This document shows positions 35,072-41,101 of a stretch of DNA of 64,000 nt, piece after piece; the first letter of the stretch is position 1; the number at the start of each line of letters is the position of its first letter. Origin of the DNA: Tumebacillus sp. BK434 (GTDB taxonomy: Bacteria > Bacillota > Bacilli > Tumebacillales > Tumebacillaceae); assembly GCF_004340785.1 (NCBI RefSeq), contig NZ_SLXS01000001.1, positions 372,001 through 436,000 of the forward strand, given 5' to 3'. Made by a program: the position numbers and the translations under genes. The notes beneath the pieces are model-generated. The model was given only the letters and a program-made list of their open reading frames with translations. It did no database searches and was not told where the DNA came from.

Positions 35072-36214
35072 GTAACAATGACAGACCCGATGATTAGGGG
35101 ACTGAAAGTCGATGTAGAAAGCGAGCTTGCGGTACGTGCTGCCCACGTAACAATGACAGACCCGATGATTAGGGGACTGAAAGTCAGCTCTTGTACGACT
35201 TTCGCACGGCTGGTGCCGTGTAACAATGACAGACCCGATGATTAGGGGACTGAAAGTGTAATGAACCTGCCTACAAACACTATAGCCTGTCTTGTAACAA
35301 TGACAGACCCGATGATTAGGGGACTGAAAGAGGTTGAAAACTCCGTTTGCGCCACCATATATTTCAGTAACAATGACAGACCCGATGATTAGGGGACTGA
35401 AAGTACCTGACGGTCTGGTTCTCCTGTCCTTTGAAAACCAGTAACAATGACAGACCCGATGATTAGGGGACTGAAAGGCTTTATCGATTGCCGAAACCGA
35501 GTAGCTATACTGCAGTAACAATGACAGACCCGATGATTAGGGGACTGAAAGAAAATAAGATCACCGATAGCCTGCCAGTACTCTTCTTGTAACAATGACA
35601 GACCCGATGATTAGGGGACTGAAAGGGACCAGCAGATTTCTCTTCGTTCGAAGACTGCGCAGTAACAATGACAGACCCGATGATTAGGGGACTGAAAGTC
35701 TCGCGATATTCATCAAGAGACGGACAAACTGGATGGTAACAATGACAGACCCGATGATTAGGGGACTGAAAGAGGAAGTCACCGAGATACAAACCGCGGC
35801 TTGCCATCAGTAACAATGACAGACCCGATGATTAGGGGACTGAAAGCGTCCGTCAGCTCCTGAAAGCTGTGGGGGGCAGTTCCGTAACAATGACAGACCC
35901 GATGATTAGGGGACTGAAAGGAGCATCGGGGGCTTCTCGATCGGCGACCGAGTGGACGTAACAATGACAGACCCGATGATTAGGGGACTGAAAGGCCTGA
36001 AGACGCGCGCCTCGTACTCCCGAACGCCGCGTAACAATGACAGACCCGATGATTAGGGGACTGAAAGACGGGAAGTAAACCGTTGCTCCAACCAAACAAG
36101 ACAGTAACAATGACAGACCCGATAATTAGGGGACTGAAAGCTGCCGTGTGCCGGTGGATGATCTGGCGTTTGCGGTCGTAACAATGACAGCCTCGATGAA
36201 TTGGGGACTGAATT
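35072..36214 (+). CRISPR. CRISPR array 1 (16 repeats, 15 spacers)
   Basis: The 37-nt repeat starts GTAACAATGACAGACCCG and ends TTAGGGGACTGAAAG. Spacers are 36-38 nt. Repeats begin at 35072, 35147, 35220, 35294, 35367, 35441, 35515, 35589, 35662, 35736, 35810, 35885, 35958, 36031, 36104 and 36178. The 15th has one change and the last is degenerate in its second half, marking the distal end, so the leader is on the left. The ACTGAAAG end fits a type I or III 8-nt 5' handle. No cas genes are in the window, and no spacer matched other window sequence by eye. Confidence 0.97.
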
Positions 36215-36270
36215 TCACAGTGAAACAAGTAAGATTGTTTGCCGCAGAAGCAGAATAGACGGTGAAATAA

Positions 36271-36308
36271 AGCCTGTATGGTAGAAGGAGTTGCCATACA
36301 GGCTTTTA
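36271..36308 (+). terminator. Terminator after CRISPR array 1
   Basis: AGCCTGTATGG and CCATACAGGCT form a perfect 11-bp stem with a 12-nt loop, followed by TTTTAT. It would end the pre-crRNA transcript 57 nt after the last repeat. Confidence 0.75.
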
Positions 36309-36375
36309 TGTGTACGAGAGTGAAAAACTTTGGAATCTCTTTGATCGTTTCATGTGGAGTGATATTCCATGGCAG

Positions 36376-36397
36376 AAAAAAAGCACCTCGAAGGTGC
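36376..36397 (-). terminator. Terminator of the minus-strand peptide gene
   Basis: Read on the minus strand, GCACCT-TCG-AGGTGC is followed by TTTTTTT. It lies 23 nt beyond the stop codon of the small gene at 36420-36554. Confidence 0.8.
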
Positions 36398-36419
36398 AAT
36401 CAGATATTTGAAAAAACCC

Positions 36420-36554
36420 TTAGTAAACGATCAACATTGCTGATGATGGCGGGAGCGGAGGGTCATATGCGAGGTTGTCTTGTTGAACATCTACAATTGT
36501 TGGGGAAATTAACATTGCACCAGCTAAGACTAACCCGGCAAAAAATTTTCTCAT
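36420..36554 (-). CDS. 44-aa secreted signalling-peptide precursor (Phr/AimP-like), orphan
   Basis: ATG 36554 is preceded by a strong AAGGAGG. The product starts with a signal sequence (MRKFFAGLVLAGAMLISPTI) and ends AYDPPLPPSSAMLIVY. This is the plan of exported pro-peptides that pair with RRNPP receptors: short, N-terminal signal, mature peptide from the C-terminus. Its start overlaps the TGA of coding-like sequence upstream on the same strand, just as the 47-aa peptide at 38062 overlaps its receptor. It has its own terminator. The partner receptor seems to be decayed (36551-36770). Confidence 0.65.
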   Translation of the reverse strand: MRKFFAGLVLAGAMLISPTIVDVQQDNLAYDPPLPPSSAMLIVY

Positions 36555-36770
36555 GCGCGTTCCTCCTTATTAAACATACTAGATAAAAGATCATTACGCT
36601 GTCGTTCAAGTGAAAATGCTTGTTGAAGATCACCAAGATCTTGATTTTCATCGCATCAACTTGAGCCTTCACTAAACCTATTGTATCAAAAGCTTCAGCC
36701 AATATCCAAAATGAATAAATTGAAGAGATGACATACAAAGGGTTGAATCAAACGAACATTACTATAGTAT
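36551..36770 (-). pseudogene. Possible remnant of an HTH-TPR receptor C-terminus
   Basis: On the minus strand one frame reads AEAFDTIGLVKAQVDAMK, and the next frame then reads DENQDLGDLQQAFSLERQ and on to FNKEERA and a TGA overlapping the peptide start. Two coding-like helical stretches in different frames, ending in a stop-start overlap, suggest the tail of a frame-shifted and 5'-deleted receptor. Homology to the intact receptors is not obvious, so this is tentative. Confidence 0.35.
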
Positions 36771-36780
36771 TAGAACTTTG

Positions 36781-36809
36781 TGTACAAATGAGGAGTGTTT
36801 GTATATAAT
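36781..36809 (+). promoter_or_regulatory. Probable promoter of receptor gene 1
   Basis: TGTACA (36781-36786), a 17-bp spacer and a perfect TATAAT (36804-36809) lie 69 bp before the ATG at 36878. Confidence 0.6.
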
Positions 36810-36842
36810 TTTATAGTAGCGATAATTGATGCGTTATTTACT

Positions 36843-36860
36843 CTTTGACATAAACATTTG
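36843..36860 (+). promoter_or_regulatory. Shared upstream element of both receptor genes (copy 1)
   Basis: CTTTGACATAAACATTTG lies 18 bp before the receptor 1 ATG. Copy 2, CTTTGACATAAATATCTG (38259-38276), precedes receptor 2; 16 of 18 positions agree. Here the element lies downstream of the likely TATAAT box, so it may be an operator rather than only a -35 region. Confidence 0.45.
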
Positions 36861-36877
36861 CAGTTGGAGGTCTTGAT

Positions 36878-38062
36878 ATGAGTACCATTGAGCATACAGC
36901 TAGCGGTAAGATCGGGAAGATTCCAATCGGAAGAAGAATTGCAGAAGTTATGCAAGAACGTGGAGATGCTTTCTCCATACGTGCATTTTCTGAACGGTTA
37001 GGCATAAACCGTGAAACCTTTAGAACAATTCTAAAAGGTGAACGACCAATTACTCTCCCCGAATTGGAGAAGGTCACACAAGGGTTGCGGATCTCGGAGG
37101 AACGATTGCGTCAGATGGATACTTATAAAAAACAAGGGGAATTAGAGTCGCTGCTCAACGCAAATGAAAGAACGAAAGCTATGATGCTTCGCGCTCAAAC
37201 ACTTGCTAATGAGCTCGTTGAAGTTAGCCTGGGACAAACGGAACGGTGTGTAAGTTTGTTGTATCTGGGTCAAGCACAATTTTACCTACAACAATACGAT
37301 GATGCACATTCGTCATGGATGTCGGCTATGGAATATGCAGAAAGAGTAAGCAAGGAGTTTGGCGATAGCACCATTTTATATCACCTAACTTCCTTTTTGC
37401 TGATCTCGTTTACGATTCGCAAGGAATACACAAGTATTCAACAAACTCTAGACGTGGTTGAAGGAGTTTTTGCTGAAGACCCGATGAAAATGGGCTACGC
37501 AAGTTATGCGCGAATGAAATGGCATGAGCATCGTGGTAACATTGAAAAGGCAAAGGAATATTCTTATATCGCCTTGGACTATTTTCATCAAACGAATGAT
37601 ATCTCTCAAATTGGGAAGGCACAGATTAATGTTGCTCATTTTGAGTACCTTGTAGGTAATTATCAGAAGTCTAAAGAAACATTGTCCTTTGCGATGAGCT
37701 CTCTGAAATCGTATGATTACTTCTACCTTCTCGCAGTTAAGGATTACATAAAAGTGCTGTTGCAACTAAGCGAGAATGATGCAGCAGTTCAAGCAATTGA
37801 GGCCAATGTTTCCCGAGCAACAGAATACCCAGACTTCATGGGTATGTTTCAGATCATGAAGTCGGTGGCACTTGACGACCCTCAATATGCAATCGATGTC
37901 AGTGGAGATTTAAAATTGAGTGATAACATCCGTGGTGTAGCTTATAAATGTCTTATGGAGCACTACGCTTCTAAAGGTGACGCTGAATCCCTGATGCGAT
38001 ACTATGAGAAAGTGAGGACTTTTTCATTCAAAAAGAATGAATTTTTCGAGGAGGTATTCTAA
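36878..38062 (+). CDS. HTH-TPR peptide receptor/regulator (RRNPP family), receptor 1
   Basis: A 394-aa regulator. An XRE-type helix-turn-helix lies at about residues 15-80 (SERLGINRETFRTILKGE). The rest is a helical tetratricopeptide-like repeat domain (QYDDAHSSWMSAMEYAE, GNYQKSKETLSFAMSSL). Length and layout match PlcR/NprR/AimR-type receptors that bind secreted oligopeptides. Its stop overlaps the start of a 47-aa signal-peptide-bearing gene (TAATG), the classic receptor-peptide arrangement. ATG 36878 follows TTGGAGGT. The gene is much lower in GC than the flanks, suggesting acquisition. A role in lysogeny, sporulation or NRPS control cannot be decided here. Confidence 0.8.
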   Translation: MSTIEHTASGKIGKIPIGRRIAEVMQERGDAFSIRAFSERLGINRETFRTILKGERPITLPELEKVTQGLRISEERLRQMDTYKKQGELESLLNANERTKAMMLRAQTLANELVEVSLGQTERCVSLLYLGQAQFYLQQYDDAHSSWMSAMEYAERVSKEFGDSTILYHLTSFLLISFTIRKEYTSIQQTLDVVEGVFAEDPMKMGYASYARMKWHEHRGNIEKAKEYSYIALDYFHQTNDISQIGKAQINVAHFEYLVGNYQKSKETLSFAMSSLKSYDYFYLLAVKDYIKVLLQLSENDAAVQAIEANVSRATEYPDFMGMFQIMKSVALDDPQYAIDVSGDLKLSDNIRGVAYKCLMEHYASKGDAESLMRYYEKVRTFSFKKNEFFEEVF

Positions 38063-38205
38063 TGAAGAAACTTAGCGCAATATGTTTGACGAGTATTATG
38101 GTTGTTGTTCTGGTTTCTATATTTACACCTACCAAAAACGATTTTAGTAAGTTGGCTTCAACTGCGCCGCCTGACCCCAAATTGATGATCACTCCATTTG
38201 ATTAA
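38062..38205 (+). CDS. 47-aa secreted signalling-peptide precursor (Phr/NprX/AimP-like)
   Basis: It starts within the receptor stop codon (TAATG) behind GAGGAGGT. The N-terminus is a signal sequence (MKKLSAICLTSIMVVVLVSI). The exported tail ends TAPPDPKLMITPFD. Such precursors are cut outside the cell to a 5-10-residue C-terminal or near-C-terminal peptide, which is re-imported by the Opp system and binds the receptor. It shares a PP-x-P...M-[LI]-[IT] flavour with the orphan peptide at 36420 (tail PPLPPSSAMLIVY). A strong terminator follows. Confidence 0.75.
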   Translation: MKKLSAICLTSIMVVVLVSIFTPTKNDFSKLASTAPPDPKLMITPFD

Positions 38206-38215
38206 CTATCTACTC

Positions 38216-38247
38216 GTCCCTCGAAAATTTTTCGAGGGACTTTTTTT
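38216..38247 (+). terminator. Terminator of receptor 1/peptide operon
   Basis: GTCCCTCGAAAA and TTTTCGAGGGAC form a perfect hairpin and are followed by TTTTTTT. Confidence 0.88.
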
Positions 38248-38258
38248 GTCACTTTTCA

Positions 38259-38290
38259 CTTTGACATAAATATCTGGTTGTTAAATTATA
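38259..38290 (+). promoter_or_regulatory. Promoter region and shared element (copy 2) before receptor gene 2
   Basis: The shared element CTTTGACATAAATATCTG (38259-38276) contains a perfect TTGACA (38261-38266). ATTATA (38285-38290) at 18 bp is a possible -10. It lies about 105 bp before the receptor 2 ATG. Confidence 0.5.
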
Positions 38291-38380
38291 ACAGACAACA
38301 ATCAACGATGTCATAACAAAATCACATCAATAGTTTATTCTGTGGAGTAGAAAGAACATCTTTATTTTGAGGTGATTGAT

Positions 38381-39664
38381 ATGCATTCTCTTGGGCAACG
38401 CATTCGTGAAAAGCGTATGAAAAAAGGCCTTACCCAAATTGAGCTTGCTTCTGGTATATGCACTCCGTCGTTGATCTCTCAAATCGAAAGCGATAGGGCG
38501 CGACCTTCCTACAAAACGCTTCTTGCGCTTACGACTCGTCTTGATGTACCGCTCGAACACCTATTAAAAGAGGTGAATCTGGATCTCGAGTATTCGAGCA
38601 AGTACAAGATGACGATGGGGTTGGTTCGAGCAAAGGAGTTTGAAACAGCTATTCCGTTGTTGAACGATCTTTTGGAAATCCAACAGCAGCGAGTTCCGAA
38701 AGAGGAACTGCTTTTGGAACTTTCGCAATGTCACATTGAGATGGGAAATGCGCTGGAATCGGAGTGCGTTTTAAATCAGTTGTATCAGATTTGCAACTCG
38801 GAACGGAACGGCCATTTGCTCGCGGAAGTGCTGTTACAACTTGGGAAGGTTGCTGCGTTGAAAAATGAATATCCTATCGCGCTCTTTCATACGAGCCGAG
38901 CTTGGGATGAACTGCAAAAGTTTGAAGAGAACGACGTAGATATTCAAGCGAAGATTCTCATGCAATTGGCATCTCTCAATGAGCGGGTCGGAAAGGCGGC
39001 GGAGGCGGTCACGTACTACGAGAAGGCATTGTTGCTCAATCAATGTAACGGTGAAGATCGAGGGAAGGCATTCCTCCGTTTGGCACAGGTCTATGATCGG
39101 CAAAAGAAGTATGAGCATGCAGAAGAATATGCAATGAAAGCGACCGTGCTTTTGGAAGAACAAGTGAACGAGGAACAGAAGCGAGAGATGCATCATCGTT
39201 TGATCATGCTGCAACGAGAGAAGAACGCTTGGAAAATGAGCGTTCAAAAACTGTTGAACATCGCAGAAGGATATGAGCAAATCGATGATAAATCGAAAGC
39301 TGGGGAAGTCTTCGCTGACATTGCACTCATCTGTGCGGAGAATGGCGAATTCGAAGAATCTTGGGCCTACGCTGAAAAAGCAAGAATGAGCCTTTCCGAA
39401 ACATCGCCTACAATGGGGCAAGTCCACCGTGTTCTGTCGGTTGTCTATTTTCATCGTGATGATGAGGAGAAGGGGAAAAGACATCTTGATAATGCAGCCA
39501 AGATTTATGAGCGACATGGTAAGTTCACCGAGCTTGAAGAGGTAACGTTTAGAATGTGCCGGTATCTGGGCGACAAAGGGGAGCACCGCGAGGCATTTGA
39601 ACGGATGGGGCGGTTTCACCAGTTCATGAGGGAACAATTAGAACAGCGTGGGATCGTGCTTTGA
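38381..39664 (+). CDS. HTH-TPR regulator (NprR/RRNPP type), receptor 2
   Basis: A 427-aa protein. The XRE helix-turn-helix at residues 4-58 is typical (LGQRIREKRMKKGLTQIELA, then PSLISQIESDRARPS). Seven or more TPR units follow (AVTYYEKALLLNQ, KKYEHAEEYAMKATVLLE, EEKGKRHLDNAAKIYERHGK). Length and layout are close to NprR-like receptors. ATG 38381 lies 6 nt after GAGGTG; GTG 38372 is inside that site. No signal-peptide gene follows; instead a 128-aa protein overlaps its end. It could respond to one of the two peptides encoded nearby or to an unlinked one. Confidence 0.75.
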   Translation: MHSLGQRIREKRMKKGLTQIELASGICTPSLISQIESDRARPSYKTLLALTTRLDVPLEHLLKEVNLDLEYSSKYKMTMGLVRAKEFETAIPLLNDLLEIQQQRVPKEELLLELSQCHIEMGNALESECVLNQLYQICNSERNGHLLAEVLLQLGKVAALKNEYPIALFHTSRAWDELQKFEENDVDIQAKILMQLASLNERVGKAAEAVTYYEKALLLNQCNGEDRGKAFLRLAQVYDRQKKYEHAEEYAMKATVLLEEQVNEEQKREMHHRLIMLQREKNAWKMSVQKLLNIAEGYEQIDDKSKAGEVFADIALICAENGEFEESWAYAEKARMSLSETSPTMGQVHRVLSVVYFHRDDEEKGKRHLDNAAKIYERHGKFTELEEVTFRMCRYLGDKGEHREAFERMGRFHQFMREQLEQRGIVL

Positions 39665-40047
39665 AAGTCCAATTGATGAGCACATACGAGCGGGACAACT
39701 GGGAGAGATATTCCCGGATAAAAGTGCGAGTCGGGAACTTAGTAGGCTACTTGTTCATTTATAAGAAACATCATGATCGTTGGTACTTTCGCGGGCATCG
39801 GGTAGAAGCAGAAGAATTTTATCAAGCCATGACGAAGTTAGAGGAGAGAATCTTCAACCTTGAAGGCTTATCGGACGTTGCATTATGGGAACGAGTTGGT
39901 GCGATGATCGGTGTAAATGGGATATGGGGATATCTGTATAGGAGCAAGACCAGGCAAGGTGTTTGGGCGTGGTGTGGAAATGAGTTTGAAGCCGAGTCGG
40001 AAAAAGATGCGAAGGAGTACCTGCAAGGCTTGTGCAAGAAGATATGA
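39661..40047 (+). CDS. 128-aa protein coupled to receptor 2
   Basis: It starts at TTG 39661 inside the receptor 2 stop (TTGA), with ATG 39676 as an alternative. It is rich in aromatic residues. Two related units are apparent: VGNLVGYLFIYKKHHDRWYFRGHRVEAEEF and VNGIWGYLYRSKTRQGVWAWCGNEFEAES share G-x-LxGYLx(6)...W-x-x-x-G-x-x-(V/F)EAE. This suggests an internal duplication of a small beta unit. No family, signal or membrane segment is recognised. Translational coupling to a regulator suggests a target or modulator. Confidence 0.55.
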   Translation: MKVQLMSTYERDNWERYSRIKVRVGNLVGYLFIYKKHHDRWYFRGHRVEAEEFYQAMTKLEERIFNLEGLSDVALWERVGAMIGVNGIWGYLYRSKTRQGVWAWCGNEFEAESEKDAKEYLQGLCKKI

Positions 40048-40358
40048 ATAGTGGATTGGGCGACCCGGAGGGGTTGCCTTTTTTGTATAGCTGTAGGTGA
40101 TGTGGAAAAAGTATTGCGGAGAATGACGCAGAGCGAATTTCAAAGCGGCGAAATGAGATGGAGGCTAACCCTGCTATTTTATCCAAATAAGGATGAGGTA
40201 TACTAAACAAGGGAATCATAAGTAGCGTAAGAGATTTTCGAGGATTCCCCCTGCTTTGATGCAAAAAATCGATCCTCGAAAAAATGGCAAATTGAGACCG
40301 CAGTTGAGATGTATAGTAGCCTTGCTACAGCTAGGTTTTGGTGTGCTAATTGAGGTCA
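40048..40358 (+). promoter_or_regulatory. CRISPR leader 2
   Basis: There is no gene in this gap. From about 40160 it matches leader 1 over roughly 180 bp, with GAGGTATACT, AGGGAATCATAAG and the stem TTTTCGAGGAT (40235) / ATCCTCGAAAA (40272). The loop between the arms shares CCCC, TTTGATGCAAAAA and TCG with leader 1. CTTGCTACA then precedes the first repeat at 40359. Confidence 0.75.
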
Positions 40359-40837
40359 GTAACATTGGCAGACCCGACTACAAGGGGACTGAAAGTTGAC
40401 TTCCAACGGCGCAATTGCTCTATATTTCGTGGTAACATTGGCAGACCCGACTACAAGGGGACTGAAAGCGGCGAACAGGCCGAGTGCTGCAGGCCGTTCC
40501 CGACGTAACATTGGCAGACCCGACTACAAGGGGACTGAAAGCGGCCTGTTCTGTCTCTTCGTGATCATGATCAACGCGTAACATTGGCAGACCCGACTAC
40601 AAGGGGACTGAAAGATACAACCCGGCAGACTGGCCGGAGTAGGAGCGATAGGTAACATTGGCAGACCCGACTACAAGGGGACTGAAAGTGTGGATTTGAC
40701 CAACCAAAGAAAGGTTGTGAATCTGCGTAACATTGGCAGACCCGACTACAAGGGGACTGAAAGGCGACCACGCCGAGTGCTTGCTTCGTCGACACGCCAA
40801 GTAACATTGGTAGACCCGACTACAAGGGGACTGAAAG
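40359..40837 (+). CRISPR. CRISPR array 2 (7 repeats, 6 spacers)
   Basis: The 37-nt repeat starts GTAACATTGGCAGACCCG and ends ACAAGGGGACTGAAAG. Repeats begin at 40359, 40432, 40505, 40578, 40652, 40727 and 40801; spacers are 36-38 nt. The last repeat has one G-to-T change. The repeat differs from array 1 only in the middle and shares both ends, and the leaders are homologous. The two arrays are therefore probably served by the same, unlinked Cas proteins. Confidence 0.97.
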
Positions 40838-41101
40838 CGGAACGAAGGCTCTTGATGAACCCAGCTATTTTTTAGGCTTATAGTAATTACTTGCTCAAAA
40901 TTCGCATTGACTAGTTACCAGATGCGAATGGCGATCCATTTGACACAGACACCTATTCCCCCAATCCGCAATCGACCTCCCAATAACCCCTAATAAGCAT
41001 TTTTCACAAACTTTATAACTTCAAGAAGGTTTACCTCCATTTACTAAAGAAATAAAAGGAGAGAGAGTTTTCAGAGATTTAGGACGCGAGGAGGTAAAAA
41101 C
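40838..41101 (+). promoter_or_regulatory. NRPS upstream region with inverted repeat
   Basis: 264 bp of AT-richer DNA without a gene. An 8-bp inverted repeat ATTCGCAT (40900-40907) / ATGCGAAT (40922-40929), 14 bp apart, could be an operator. A perfect TTGACA (40940-40945) follows, but no good -10 is found at 17-18 bp. The NRPS start has GAGGAGG at 41088-41094. Confidence 0.4.

Noticed and set aside
34928..36399. Minus-strand ORFs with repeated peptides such as FSPLIIGSVIVT
   Set aside because: They are translations of the 37-nt CRISPR repeats, not proteins.
35109..40800. Self-targeting CRISPR spacers
   Set aside because: Spacers were compared by eye with genes in the window and no convincing match was found. 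A proper search was not possible.
40571..40875. ORFs with repeated NIGRPDYKGTE or FSPLVVGSANVT peptides
   Set aside because: They are translations of CRISPR array 2 repeats in either direction.
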